The notes beneath the pieces were generated by a model that worked only from the letters and a program-made list of their open reading frames with translations, made no database searches and was not told where the DNA came from. This document shows positions 31,705-41,531 of a DNA stretch of 64,000 nt, one piece after another. The first letter of the stretch is position 1. Every line of letters starts with the position of its first letter. The position numbers were made by a program, and so were the translations under genes. Source of the DNA: Paracrocinitomix sp040880585 (lineage in GTDB: Bacteria > Bacteroidota > Bacteroidia > Flavobacteriales_D > Crocinitomicaceae); assembly GCA_040880585.1 (NCBI GenBank), contig JBBDID010000003.1, positions 1 through 64,000 on the forward strand. The letters are read 5' to 3'.

Positions 31705-33583
31705 CATCCACTTGCTCAAAATCTCCCTTCCATTTTTCAAACTCTTTTTCAATTTCCGATTCTTGGGTTGGCATATCGACAGAGCGAATTTGGAGTAAAA
31801 ATTCTTTGAAGACTTTGCTTTTGTATTTTTTACCTTTTTCTCCACCGAATTGATCGGGGAATCCATCTGAAAACAGGTAGAGCGTATCACCTTTTGACAA
31901 TTTCATTTGATGGGTAGTGAAGGGGTTTGCTTTGGCGTATTTGCCAATGGGTTGTTTGTCTGCTTTTATTTCTTGTAGTGGATCTTCACTTTTAAGGGGG
32001 TTTTTTCGGATGATCCATAAAGGGTTATTGGCGCCTGCCCACTGAATTTCTAAAGTTTTTAGGTTGATGGCCACCAATGAAATATCCATTCCATCCCGGA
32101 TTTGTTCCTGACTTTTTCCAAAGCGGTTGATCACTAATTCACGGGTTCTGTCCAGTAGCTTACCAACGTCCGATACACTTTCCTCTACCAAAGATTTTGA
32201 GAGGGCATTGGAACAAACAAATGAGACCATAGCTCCGGGTACGCCATGTCCGGTACAATCAGCCGCTGCTAAATAAACGACATCACCCACTTTTTCCATC
32301 CAGTAAAAATCTCCGGCAACGACATCTTTTGGGCGATAAAAAACAAAACTTTCAGGAAAACACGCTTGTATTGAGGTGATACTTGGTAATATGGCATTTT
32401 GTAAGCGTTTTGCATACAAAATACTCCCCATGATATCCTGATTTTTTTCTTCTATGATTAGTTTTTGCTGTGTGATCTCGGCATGCTTAATTGATAATGC
32501 ATTGTTTGCTTTGCGCGTTTGTCCGTAAGAGTACATTAAAAATGCAACAAGAACAAGAACAAAGGCAAAACTGCCAATTATAATACGCTTTGAGTGTTGC
32601 AGATCACTCAAAATATCCGTTTCAGGAACGAGTACACCCACCAGAAAATAATCTTCCTTTGAGATGGGGTATTTTATAATTTTCCCCCACCAATAAGCAC
32701 CTTCGGTATAAAATTCATTGGCTTTTTCAGATTCATCCAACTCTGTTAACCATTTCTCATAAAAATCAGCTACCTCATTTATACCGGCTTCTTCCGGTGA
32801 TTTAAGTAGGGCCGCCTGAATATCTTCCTTGCTGTTTAAAGCTTTATCTTTTGGTAAACCCACATATTTTCCATCATTGGTAAGAATAAATACTTTCCCA
32901 TTTTCGCTTACATTGATTTGTTGGGTAAAGGTGGTTACATCTGCCAGCGTCAGATCAAAAGCCATGATGTGATCCAAAGAATCAGTGGGGCGATTCCAAT
33001 TGAGTGAGGCGGTCATCCCTACTTCAAAAGTGGTGTTGTAGATATACGGATCTGTCCAGTGAATTTTTGTAGATCGAGGGGCAAGAGCGCCCTGAAACCA
33101 AGGTCTGTCACGGGGATCATTTTTGACGACACCTTCCCACTCTTTCAGCATATTCCAACTTTGGCTTAGCGAATCAAATTGCCATTTACTCCACTTTTCT
33201 TTACTGCCCCATTCGTCAATGTGTACAATGCGGTGATCCCATAAAGAATCACTGGGGATCAGATCATACTCAAAGCCGGTAGTATTTGCCAATCCCATAG
33301 AAGAGACTTGTGGGAAATGGTTAATGATAGGTGAAAAGTAGGTGTTCATTGTAAGCGGATTCAGGCTATCAAAGTACCCCATCATGGCATGGTCTTTTGA
33401 GGTCAACAAAATATATTCTACCGGTTCAAAAAAGCCATCCAGGTGGGTTTGCGCATTTTCCATGGGCTTTTCAGTCAGTGATTCTGCCAAAGAGTTCTCT
33501 GTATCGTTGATATCATAAATCAAAAAAGTCATTAGACTTCCGGCGATTATTAACAATATGAGTGCAATATTCTTTAAATTCAT
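31676..33583 (-). CDS. SpoIIE-type serine phosphatase with an extracytoplasmic sensor
   Basis: 635 residues. One helix near 6-26 and a second near 333-358 enclose a periplasmic region of about 300 residues that looks like a Cache-type sensor (PRDRPWFQGALAPRS, WTDPYIYNTTFEVGM). A coiled-coil linker (IEEKNQDIMGSILYAKRLQ) leads to the PP2C/SpoIIE domain, with metal motifs VAGDFYWME, AADCTGHGVPGAMVS and LFSDGFPDQFGG. It would dephosphorylate a partner, often an anti-sigma-antagonist protein, in response to an outside signal. No such partner is nearby. The stop lies inside a REP-like palindrome. Confidence 0.9.
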   Translation of the reverse strand: MNLKNIALILLIIAGSLMTFLIYDINDTENSLAESLTEKPMENAQTHLDGFFEPVEYILLTSKDHAMMGYFDSLNPLTMNTYFSPIINHFPQVSSMGLANTTGFEYDLIPSDSLWDHRIVHIDEWGSKEKWSKWQFDSLSQSWNMLKEWEGVVKNDPRDRPWFQGALAPRSTKIHWTDPYIYNTTFEVGMTASLNWNRPTDSLDHIMAFDLTLADVTTFTQQINVSENGKVFILTNDGKYVGLPKDKALNSKEDIQAALLKSPEEAGINEVADFYEKWLTELDESEKANEFYTEGAYWWGKIIKYPISKEDYFLVGVLVPETDILSDLQHSKRIIIGSFAFVLVLVAFLMYSYGQTRKANNALSIKHAEITQQKLIIEEKNQDIMGSILYAKRLQNAILPSITSIQACFPESFVFYRPKDVVAGDFYWMEKVGDVVYLAAADCTGHGVPGAMVSFVCSNALSKSLVEESVSDVGKLLDRTRELVINRFGKSQEQIRDGMDISLVAINLKTLEIQWAGANNPLWIIRKNPLKSEDPLQEIKADKQPIGKYAKANPFTTHQMKLSKGDTLYLFSDGFPDQFGGEKGKKYKSKVFKEFLLQIRSVDMPTQESEIEKEFEKWKGDFEQVDDVCVIGVRM

Positions 33584-33749
33584 TCAACGTTCTGTTTATT
33601 CACTTCCCCTTAAGAAAAGTAAATATACGTTTTTATAACTTCTTCTTCCTACGGCGATTCCCGTAATGTAAATTTCAAGCTTTTAGAATTAGAACCTTGT
33701 AGAATAGCTAATTATAACAATCTATAAGGTAAAAAACAAACTAAAACCC

Positions 33750-33757
33750 CATCTTTG
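33750..33757 (+). promoter_or_regulatory. Near-consensus -7 promoter box
   Basis: CATCTTTG differs at one base from TAnnTTTG and lies 52 bases before the lipoprotein ATG at 33810. A small hairpin (CGGGA at 33765-33769 with TCCCG at 33780-33784) sits between box and gene and would be in the leader. Confidence 0.35.
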
Positions 33758-33809
33758 TAATATTCGGGACATTTTTGAATCCCGTAGATAATTTGTAAAA
33801 CCAAGTTTA

Positions 33810-34454
33810 ATGATTATGAAAAAAGTATTTTATGCACTGCCGGTAGCCGCACTTATGTTATGGACATCATGTGGTGAGGGTGAATCAGAAGAGAATGTAT
33901 TTGATGAGGCAGCAACAGACTTAGCCGATTTTGATAAAACAGCAAAAAGCTTCAGTGAAGGTGGCGCAAAAACCGGAAGAGAGTATTTCCTGGGTGTTCA
34001 GGCTGAAGTGATCGAAGTAGATGTGAAATTGAGAGAAGTCAACAAATTGGATCAGAACAATGTGGCTGAAGAAAAAATAATAAGCGTTTTGGACACTGCT
34101 TTAGCACTGATCAAAGATGCCAAAAAAGCAATGGAGGTATATGAGGCTGGAACATGGCCAAAACAAGATGAACTACATCAGCTTACCATTGATTGGTTTG
34201 ACGTAGTGGCAGATTTAATAGAAAATCATTTATATGAGCTTGCTGAGCCTATGTCCAGACCGGATGATACCTGGACGGATGAAGAAATTGCACGTTATGA
34301 TGTGTACAGTGAAGCCTATAACAGTTTTTATGAAATCGATAACGAATGGATAGATTTCCAAACTGTGTATGCAGATGCAAATAACTTTAAACTGAAAGGT
34401 ACCATTGATGAAGACGCTATGGTGGACGAAGAAGTCGCTAATATGGAAGAATAA
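33810..34454 (+). CDS. Hypothetical lipoprotein (214 aa)
   Basis: Lipoprotein signal MIMKKVFYALPVAALMLWTSC (Cys after WTS), with Met3 as an equally good start. The mature part is highly acidic and helical, with regular Leu/Ile spacing (VDVKLREVNKLDQNNVAEEK within one part, ALALIKDAKKAMEVYEAG in another), suggesting a helical bundle. Not recognised. It ends at a strong terminator and is convergent with the large membrane-protein gene. Confidence 0.75.
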   Translation: MIMKKVFYALPVAALMLWTSCGEGESEENVFDEAATDLADFDKTAKSFSEGGAKTGREYFLGVQAEVIEVDVKLREVNKLDQNNVAEEKIISVLDTALALIKDAKKAMEVYEAGTWPKQDELHQLTIDWFDVVADLIENHLYELAEPMSRPDDTWTDEEIARYDVYSEAYNSFYEIDNEWIDFQTVYADANNFKLKGTIDEDAMVDEEVANMEE

Positions 34455-34475
34455 TTCAACCGAGAATTCACGAAA

Positions 34476-34513
34476 AACGTCTTATAATCGAAAGGTTGTA
34501 AGGCGTTTTTTTT
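34476..34513 (+). terminator. Rho-independent terminator
   Basis: A 14-bp stem (AACGTCTTATAATC with GGTTGTAAGGCGTT) closed by GAAA is followed by eight T residues. Several pairs are G-U in plus-strand RNA and would be mismatched in the minus strand, so the structure is for the plus-strand lipoprotein transcript. It overlaps the stop of the convergent membrane-protein gene. Confidence 0.88.
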
Positions 34514-36881
34514 ATGGCGTTTTGTAAAGGTGAAATCGAAAATATTTTATGTGTATGGGATAATTGGAAGTGTTCCACAGGCTCGCCCGAATGCGATACC
34601 CATAACCGTCCGTTTGAAAAGATAAATGGTTAATTACCGGATTCCATGACTCACAGTTAATGAGCTGACGATCTATCGGAATTCCTTTCCAAATCAGGTT
34701 TTCGTCATTTTTATTTAAAGCGATAATCAGCAGAATTTTTTTGGTATATGCATAATCTGCTGCTTTGATAGTGCTGCCGAAAGTAAGATGAAAAGCGCCC
34801 GAAAGGCTGTCCAATGGAAAGTCTAGAATAGCCGACATGGAGTTGCTATCCACTTTCTGGATAAAATTTTCTTCGGAATCTTTAATTAGGGATGAGTTTT
34901 CTATCATCCAAAAGGGTTTTTTATCGGATTCAAAATGATTGATGCTGGAGAAAATCAGGCTGTCTTGTTGTTGAGCAAATGATTGAAAGAATTTTTCGGC
35001 TGTTTGAGTGTGGCCGTATTCAAGTTCTATGGATTCCCAATCGAGTAAAATCGATTCTTTCATCCATTTGTCCCGGGAGCTTCTGAATCGAATGAAGTTT
35101 ACCTGTTTAGAGACACCGGGTTCGGTTAGGTATGGGTTTATCCAAAGTCCGTATTCAGCATTTTTGGGGACAAATCGATACTGATGAATGCTCTCATCTG
35201 CACATTTTAAATCCACCCAGAACTGCTCATCTTTATATAAAAAACTTTTTAATGCGAGCAAGCACGTTTTTGTTGTACGGACATTTACCCGCAGCAAATC
35301 TTGCTTGTAATCCGGAACCTGTACCCACTCATTCCACCGGCAGTTTGTGCTTTTCACCAATTTTCTTTTGATTTCAAGGGGAGTATTCTGTCTTTTGTAG
35401 AGTAAGAAATCACCCTCTTTTTGAAGAAGCGTATAATGCCGCATCAAAGCGATCAGGGTTTGTGGTTCGTCATTGAGCAGATAGCGGTGATCAATACTAG
35501 AAAACAAATTGCCATTAAGTCCGGGATGGGCTGATTCAATTTTCCATATCAAAAATTCGGGCGCCTGGTCAGATTCAAAGTGAGTTGCGTTTTGTTCATC
35601 CAACCATGAGGTATAAGCGGCGTATGAATGTAAGACGGGTCTGGGTTGCCAGTTCAATCGGTTGGCAGCAATGATACTGTAATCACAAGGGTAAACATCC
35701 ACTGTTTCATTTCCGATCGCAGCTAAAAATTCGGGAGAAAGTTGATTGTGTGCGACATTACTGCGTGATATTTTCTCTGCATTTTCTATTAATCGATCAT
35801 AATCGCTAAGAAATTCAAAGAAGTTATTGGCCTTGAGCAACTCGATTTTTGAGGGATAATATCCTTCTGCGTTTCTCATATTACCACCAAGAAAAAGCAG
35901 GGCGATTAATGAAATAACGGTATTTTGTAAGATCTTTTTTCGGTTAAAGAAGATAAAGATGAATAAAACCAATACAAAGTACGACCATAAACCATCTACG
36001 TGCGAGCTATCCATGCGGGCCATTCCATGTTTCCAGGCGCCAAACAAGCTTAATCCACACAACACAAAGAAATAGAGCGCCCGGCGATTTCTGTTTAAAA
36101 AAATTAAACTAACTACCCCTAAAAAGAACACCGCTAAAAACCACCAATTATTTACCGGGTAATAGGCCACAGCAGATGAATTATCTCCTGCCAATTGTAT
36201 CAAACCATAAAAAGCACGAAAAAATCCTGAAAAATCTTTAAAAAGAAGTCCCCAAAATAAGAGTAAAAAAGCGAATAAACTACCGACATTAATTGCCAGT
36301 TCTTTCCAACTTCTTTCAACTACAAAACGATAAATAATAAAAGAAAAGGCAATCATCCCGCTTAATATGCCCACATACGATTTCACGTAAAAGGAAAATG
36401 CAACGAGAAAAAAGGCAAGTAATTTAAATCCCCACTTTTGATGGGAGTAAAAGTTGCAAAGCAAAAGTAAGATGTTTGCCAGTAAAAGGTGTGTAAAACC
36501 AGATGTCAATGCAAGGAAATAAGCGGCTAAAAAAGCAATTAACCAACTTGAATTATCCCGCTTTTCAGTGAGTGAAAAAACATTAAATACCAGGCTGATT
36601 TTTAACAAGGCAGTTACGATCACTACCCACCAAATGTTTACTGGTAAAGGGTACATGAAAAAGGCCAAAGCACCATGAGGGAAAATAAAATTTTGCGCAA
36701 GAGAAGATCCCTCAGCAAATAAATGATTGAAAATCCAGGCCAGGGGAGGATCTATTCCCGCACCATACGTCCAGTTATTTTCAGGAAAAGTGAGTACAGC
36801 AATCAGTAAACCCAGTAAAACTCCTGTTGCAGTTAAGATAAAACCGGAAGAAGTGAAATATGACCGCAACTTTATTTTCAT
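34512..36881 (-). CDS. Large polytopic membrane protein, possible glycosyltransferase-like (789 aa)
   Basis: The first about 330 residues carry ten or so hydrophobic helices (for example GFILTATGVLLGLLIAVLTF, IWWVVIVTALLKISLVF, LLAFFLVAFSFYVKSYVGIL). The remaining 450 residues form a soluble region with aromatic and Trp-rich stretches. The pattern of a polytopic N-half and periplasmic C-half resembles GT39/GT83-type glycosyltransferases, but no certain catalytic motif is visible. Alone on its transcript. Treat the function as unknown. Confidence 0.72.
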   Translation of the reverse strand: MKIKLRSYFTSSGFILTATGVLLGLLIAVLTFPENNWTYGAGIDPPLAWIFNHLFAEGSSLAQNFIFPHGALAFFMYPLPVNIWWVVIVTALLKISLVFNVFSLTEKRDNSSWLIAFLAAYFLALTSGFTHLLLANILLLLCNFYSHQKWGFKLLAFFLVAFSFYVKSYVGILSGMIAFSFIIYRFVVERSWKELAINVGSLFAFLLLFWGLLFKDFSGFFRAFYGLIQLAGDNSSAVAYYPVNNWWFLAVFFLGVVSLIFLNRNRRALYFFVLCGLSLFGAWKHGMARMDSSHVDGLWSYFVLVLFIFIFFNRKKILQNTVISLIALLFLGGNMRNAEGYYPSKIELLKANNFFEFLSDYDRLIENAEKISRSNVAHNQLSPEFLAAIGNETVDVYPCDYSIIAANRLNWQPRPVLHSYAAYTSWLDEQNATHFESDQAPEFLIWKIESAHPGLNGNLFSSIDHRYLLNDEPQTLIALMRHYTLLQKEGDFLLYKRQNTPLEIKRKLVKSTNCRWNEWVQVPDYKQDLLRVNVRTTKTCLLALKSFLYKDEQFWVDLKCADESIHQYRFVPKNAEYGLWINPYLTEPGVSKQVNFIRFRSSRDKWMKESILLDWESIELEYGHTQTAEKFFQSFAQQQDSLIFSSINHFESDKKPFWMIENSSLIKDSEENFIQKVDSNSMSAILDFPLDSLSGAFHLTFGSTIKAADYAYTKKILLIIALNKNDENLIWKGIPIDRQLINCESWNPVINHLSFQTDGYGYRIRASLWNTSNYPIHIKYFRFHLYKTP

Positions 36882-36934
36882 ACTGCTGTAAATCTAGTGA
36901 TTTATGGAATAGTTGCTTCGTTTAATGGATGTTT

Positions 36935-36970
36935 GGCGGATAAAGCGTCCGTTTTCACACTTTATTCGCC
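36935..36970. other. Inverted repeat overlapping the beta-barrel receptor stop codon
   Basis: Arms of 11 bases (GGCGGATAAAG at 36935-36945 and CTTTATTCGCC at 36960-36970) pair fully in plus-strand RNA with one G-U. The right arm contains the last codons and stop of the receptor gene. No T-run follows on either strand, so it is not a classic terminator, but it may stabilise the 3' end. Confidence 0.4.
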
Positions 36971-39388
36971 CTTGGTTCGGTTTTTCTCATCTTCCATACC
37001 GGTTTTTCGATCCCGGGCTTTTTTAATTTCTGAGTTACCGAAGTTATAACTTAAGGTAAACGCTATTTTTCTGCTTTCCCAACGACCTGACCCATCAATG
37101 TATAAATCTCCGTATTGCATATCAGCTTTCCAGGGTGAGGTATAAAAAATATCATTAAACGCCAGTCTGAGGGACATGCGGTCTTTCATTAATTTCTTTT
37201 CTACGGCGATATCCAATGATCCTAAACTCTTTACTAAGTAGGTGCCTCCCCAAATTGAAGGACTGCTAAACCATCCTGAAACTTCCAGTTTAAACCCGGC
37301 AGGCAACAGAAAGGTGTTGGATCCAAAAAAGTTTCCGGTAAAGCGACTAACAGGATTGAATTTTTCGTCATTTGCGATATAAGACGTGTGTGATCCGCTA
37401 ACATTCAGGTAAACACTCCACCATTTTTTAATACTGATAGGAAGGCTGACTCCCAGGTTAAGGGTTTGCTCATCTGCCACATTTTTTGTGGTGATAAAGT
37501 TTTGAGTAGCACCAAGTGTATCTGTTACTTGCGCAAAAAATCCTTCTGTATAGCTATAGCTGAAAGAGGTGCTGAATTTGAATTTAAAAGTATGTGAGAC
37601 GCGAACATTGTTAGAGTACTGCGGCTGTAAAAAAGGATTACCCTGCCGAAAAGAAAGTTCATCCAATTGTCTGACAAAAGGATTCAGGGTTTGGTAATTT
37701 GGACGTTGAATTCTTCTCCCGAAAGTCAATGACCACATGTGTTTCATGTTGGGTGTGTAGCTCAACCCACCGCTGGGAAAGAAGTTCAGATAACTTCGTT
37801 TGACATTATCCAGACCGGTGTTTTGCGTACTGCTTAGTTCTCCCTCTGAAAGGGTATGCTCTGCACGGATGCCTACCTGAAAATTCCATTTTTGCTTTAT
37901 TTTTCTGGCGTAATTGACATAGGCGGCATTGATGTTTTCTGTATAAACAAACCGATTACTGAGGTTTTCATTTAGCACATCCTCATCTGAAACAACATCA
38001 TAAAAATCAAAAACATTATAGGTGCTCACAAGGGAGTATTTGGCACCCACACCCAGTTTTCCTCCCCAGAGATGTTGACTGTAGTCTACTTTTCCGGTAA
38101 TAATAGTAATTTCAGTAGGGGTAATCATGCGGTAGTTGTTTTCAAACAGGGTATCACCGTTTTCGTCCAAATACAGGTTGGGCTGGTATTGATTTTGATC
38201 ACTGCGATAAGCGCCATAATCGGCATCTATGGTGAGTTCATGGCCAAGGGTATCGGCAAATCGGTAATTCAAATTCCCGGCAACTTGATAATTTTTCCCG
38301 GTAGAATTGTTGTTGGCAATTAATAGCTGTTCAGCATTGGAAGCACCTACTTCATAAATCTCTGTAACTGTTTCACTTCTTGAATCGGTACCGTAGAAAT
38401 TACCGGTTGCCAGAATACCAATGGTATGGTTTTTATGAATAAACCAATCGGCTCCCACCTTGCCGTTATGTGCGTTGAGATCGCTGGTGATTTCTGTATC
38501 CTGATCATACTGCATGCCTTGCTGGGTACGATTGAAATACATATAATTCCAGTTTTTCCCCTGATTGGTGCTGTAAGAACCATAAATACTTGATTTTTTA
38601 TTGCGGTGATTCAATGAAATCGATCCCTGATAACGGTGATTGACACCGTAGTCGTATCCGCCTGTAACTGTTCCGTTGGTGCCTTGTCTTTTATCTCTTT
38701 TCAGGATGATGTTAATGATTCCTGCATTGCCGGCCGCATCATATTTTGAAGAGGGTTGGGTGATAATTTCAATATTGTCAATATCTGAAGCTTGCAGTGA
38801 TTTTAAAAAGTTGACCAAATCATCCCCTGAAAGTTGTGAAGCTTTGTGATCAATGTAAAACTGAACACCGGATCTACCTTCTAAAATGATGTTGTTATTG
38901 TTGTCAATGATCACGCCCGGAGCTTTTCTCAGCAGATCAAACCCGTTATTTCCTGTGGTGTTGAGTGTATTATCTACATTAAAAACGGTTTTATCCGGAT
39001 GTACTTCAATAATAGGGCGGAGCTGACGAACTTCAACAGTGCTTAATTCTTTATCGGATTTCATGATGATCTCACCCAAATCTATATTGCTGTTAGTGAT
39101 TTCAAAGGGATCTGAGTTGTGTTTTTCCATCCCCACCATAGAGGCATAAATGAAATAATTTCCGGGATTCACTCCGGAGATGTTAAAAATCCCCAAAGAA
39201 TCAGACATTCCAACCTTTACAACTGTTGAATCACCCACCGATTTTACCAGCACTGTTGCATAAGGGACAGATTCATCCTGAGAGGAAAGCAAGCCTTTTA
39301 CTTTATAGGTTTCCTGAGCAAAATTGGCAGCACTCACCAAAAAGCAGCTCAGAAAGGCAATCATCCGAATTAAATACAGTTGTTTCAT
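36962..39388 (-). CDS. Outer-membrane beta-barrel receptor with carboxypeptidase-like domain
   Basis: 808 residues. A signal peptide (residues 1-24) is followed by a carboxypeptidase regulatory-like beta domain (about 27-110; YKVKGLLSSQDESVPYATVL). A plug (PGVIIDNNNNIILEGRSGVQ, then IEIITQPSSKYDAAGNAGII) and a C-terminal beta-barrel (GVSLPISIKKWWSVYLNVSG; ending AFTLSYNFGNSEI) complete it. This is the TonB-dependent-like outer-membrane family with OMP_b-brl_3 barrel. No partner SusD gene is present. A near-consensus -7 box (GATCTTTG, minus strand) lies about 30 bases upstream. Substrate unknown. Confidence 0.88.
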   Translation of the reverse strand: MKQLYLIRMIAFLSCFLVSAANFAQETYKVKGLLSSQDESVPYATVLVKSVGDSTVVKVGMSDSLGIFNISGVNPGNYFIYASMVGMEKHNSDPFEITNSNIDLGEIIMKSDKELSTVEVRQLRPIIEVHPDKTVFNVDNTLNTTGNNGFDLLRKAPGVIIDNNNNIILEGRSGVQFYIDHKASQLSGDDLVNFLKSLQASDIDNIEIITQPSSKYDAAGNAGIINIILKRDKRQGTNGTVTGGYDYGVNHRYQGSISLNHRNKKSSIYGSYSTNQGKNWNYMYFNRTQQGMQYDQDTEITSDLNAHNGKVGADWFIHKNHTIGILATGNFYGTDSRSETVTEIYEVGASNAEQLLIANNNSTGKNYQVAGNLNYRFADTLGHELTIDADYGAYRSDQNQYQPNLYLDENGDTLFENNYRMITPTEITIITGKVDYSQHLWGGKLGVGAKYSLVSTYNVFDFYDVVSDEDVLNENLSNRFVYTENINAAYVNYARKIKQKWNFQVGIRAEHTLSEGELSSTQNTGLDNVKRSYLNFFPSGGLSYTPNMKHMWSLTFGRRIQRPNYQTLNPFVRQLDELSFRQGNPFLQPQYSNNVRVSHTFKFKFSTSFSYSYTEGFFAQVTDTLGATQNFITTKNVADEQTLNLGVSLPISIKKWWSVYLNVSGSHTSYIANDEKFNPVSRFTGNFFGSNTFLLPAGFKLEVSGWFSSPSIWGGTYLVKSLGSLDIAVEKKLMKDRMSLRLAFNDIFYTSPWKADMQYGDLYIDGSGRWESRKIAFTLSYNFGNSEIKKARDRKTGMEDEKNRTKGE

Positions 39389-39513
39389 CAGTGGTTGGTA
39401 TAGCGATCACAAAGATCGAAAAATGTAATAGAAACAGTTAAGAAAAAGGATAAACGTGCGTGCAATTGTTCAAACAGCTGTGTTGTAGTGTTAGAGGGTT
39501 AGTGCTACGGCAC

Positions 39514-40005
39514 TTATTTTAGCCGGAATATGAGGTAAGGCGCCTCTTTTTCTTCTGTTAAGTAGAATCCCAACTTTTTGAGTAAAGCCCGGGAAGGAAG
39601 ATTGTCAGGCAGGGTTTGCGCATCAATAATCTTTAACTCCATCACAGACAAACCATAATCTAAAACGGCCTGAATGGCTTTAGCAGTATATCCCTTTCTC
39701 CGGTACTTTTCGATTGTCACATAACCCACTTCCCCTTTATCATCTTTAAATCCGCGATAAAACCCTACCGTTCCAATTAATTTATCTTGCAAATAGACCC
39801 CCCAGTTAATGGAACTTTTATCTTCAAATGTTTGATCGATCAACTCAAGTAATTGCTGCGCAGTTCTATCTTTTTCGGGTCGATATGAAACAATGATTTC
39901 CAACTCAGCCATATCTTGAGCGCTTACCGCTTTAAGTGTGAGTTCGTCAAGTAGCAGGGTAGGATGCGAAGCGGGGAATTTCATGGGTGTGGATTTTGAT
40001 TTCAT
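39514..40005 (-). CDS. GNAT-family N-acetyltransferase
   Basis: 163 residues with the GNAT fold: the acetyl-CoA-binding region is EVGYVTIEKYRRKGYTAKAIQAVLDYG (Arg-Arg-Lys-Gly with following helix, about residues 96-122), and IDAQTLPDNLPSRALLKKLGF is the usual C-terminal block. The type resembles RimJ/RimL-like enzymes that acetylate ribosomal-protein or small-molecule amines. Substrate cannot be told. It stands 43 bp after the phosphoesterase gene on the same strand, so a shared transcript is likely. Confidence 0.88.
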   Translation of the reverse strand: MKSKSTPMKFPASHPTLLLDELTLKAVSAQDMAELEIIVSYRPEKDRTAQQLLELIDQTFEDKSSINWGVYLQDKLIGTVGFYRGFKDDKGEVGYVTIEKYRRKGYTAKAIQAVLDYGLSVMELKIIDAQTLPDNLPSRALLKKLGFYLTEEKEAPYLIFRLK

Positions 40006-40047
40006 TTAGCGCTCTAAAACTCGCTAAATTATAAAAACAAGAGGAAA

Positions 40048-41268
40048 TTATGCGTTTAATTCCATCACGGTGATTTCAGGCATAATACCTAACCTTCCGG
40101 CGTATCCAATAAATCCAAATCCCCGGTTTACATACAGATACTGCCCGTCTTCTTCGTATAATCCGGCCCATTTGCTATATCGCAGAGAGATGGGACTCCA
40201 CTTAAATCCACCGGTTTCAATTCCGATTTGCGCGCCATGTGTATGTCCGGAAAACATGATATTAATGTCTTTGAACTCTTTTTTGACGACTTCATCAAAA
40301 TGAGTGGGGTCATGGCTTAATAAGATTTTCACGGCTGCTTCACAACCGAGGGCAGCCTTGGCTAAATCCCCTTTTTGATGAAATCCTTTTCCCCAATTTT
40401 CAACGCCAATCAAGCCAATTTTTTCGCCTCCTTTTTCAATGTGCAGGTGTTCGTTACACATAAGTCGCCAGCCCATGCGTTTGTGTAAGTCACGTATTTT
40501 TCTGTTGTTCTCTTCTTTTGCTTCTTCTGATTCCCAACTGACATAGTCTCCATAATCGTGGTTTCCCAGAATAGAGTACACTCCCAAGGGTGCAGTAATT
40601 TGAGAGAAAAGCTCAAGGTAGGGCTCCATTTCTTCGGCCCTGTCATTGACAAGATCTCCGGTAAAAAACACAATATCTGCTTGTTGTGCTTTTATCAATT
40701 CTACACCTCTTTTTACTGCGTCAAAATCATAAAAACTACCCGAATGAATATCTGAGATATGTACAATCCGCACTCCCTCAAAAGCTTTTGGCAAATGTGG
40801 GATTTTCACCTTTTCTTTGAACACTTTATATCGATAAGGACCTGCAATCATTCCCCAGGATAGGCCGGCCATGGGAATGCTTGCGGTAACCAACCCCGTT
40901 TTGAGTAAAAAATCCGAACGACTGATTTTCTTTCCATCTTTTTCCTGAAATTGTTTTCTGGTGAAAATGCTCAATCGACGCAGGTCATCCAACAGAAGAA
41001 AAAAGGAAAAGGTAAGTTTGATAATCAGATTTAGAACGAGAAAACTGAACCAGAAATTCAGGGCGGCACGAGAATAAAAATCACCGAAAACGAAAAGCAT
41101 TAAAAGAGAGAGGAGGGAGAGACCCAATAAAAAGTAGAAGACAATCTTTACCGTACGCCGCCGCCACAGCTGCCAGTTTTTCCATACGGATTTCAAAGCT
41201 GAATAGGTGTACCACTCCAACAAACCGCCAAAAACAAGAAAAGTGATCAATAAAACGATAAAACGCAT
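40048..41268 (-). CDS. Membrane-anchored metallophosphoesterase
   Basis: 406 residues. Three to four N-terminal membrane helices (about 1-20, 40-65 and 70-95) are followed by a calcineurin-like phosphoesterase domain from about 165: VHISDIHSGSF (Asp-His), FFTGDLVNDRAEE (Asp), LGNHDYGDY (Asn-His), LLSHDP and FSGHTHGAQIG (His-His). This arrangement matches YkuE/YaeI-like enzymes, whose substrates may be phospholipid-linked or nucleotide phosphates. First gene of a likely pair with the acetyltransferase. Confidence 0.9.
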   Translation of the reverse strand: MRFIVLLITFLVFGGLLEWYTYSALKSVWKNWQLWRRRTVKIVFYFLLGLSLLSLLMLFVFGDFYSRAALNFWFSFLVLNLIIKLTFSFFLLLDDLRRLSIFTRKQFQEKDGKKISRSDFLLKTGLVTASIPMAGLSWGMIAGPYRYKVFKEKVKIPHLPKAFEGVRIVHISDIHSGSFYDFDAVKRGVELIKAQQADIVFFTGDLVNDRAEEMEPYLELFSQITAPLGVYSILGNHDYGDYVSWESEEAKEENNRKIRDLHKRMGWRLMCNEHLHIEKGGEKIGLIGVENWGKGFHQKGDLAKAALGCEAAVKILLSHDPTHFDEVVKKEFKDINIMFSGHTHGAQIGIETGGFKWSPISLRYSKWAGLYEEDGQYLYVNRGFGFIGYAGRLGIMPEITVMELNA

Positions 41269-41531
41269 ACTTAATAGGCGTAAATGAGGTTAGTCTGATA
41301 AAAGAGCAATTTCTTACTGTTTAAACGAAGAAAAAACTGGCTTTGTCGAATATACCATTTTTTGTAGACAAGCCCAAAACTCCATTTTAACACGTTTTAG
41401 CAGGTATAAAAACAGGCAGTGCAGTCAATAAGAACTTCTTGACACGGGGGGTTATTTTTCGTAACTTACTAAGCAAGCATAACAAAATCCCCTTTTGAAT
41501 GCCGTTTTAAGAACCCCTAAAATCCCCGATT

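Noticed and set aside
33764..33784. CGGGA/TCCCG hairpin in the leader of the lipoprotein gene as a riboswitch
   Set aside because: Five base pairs and no further structure; it could be chance.
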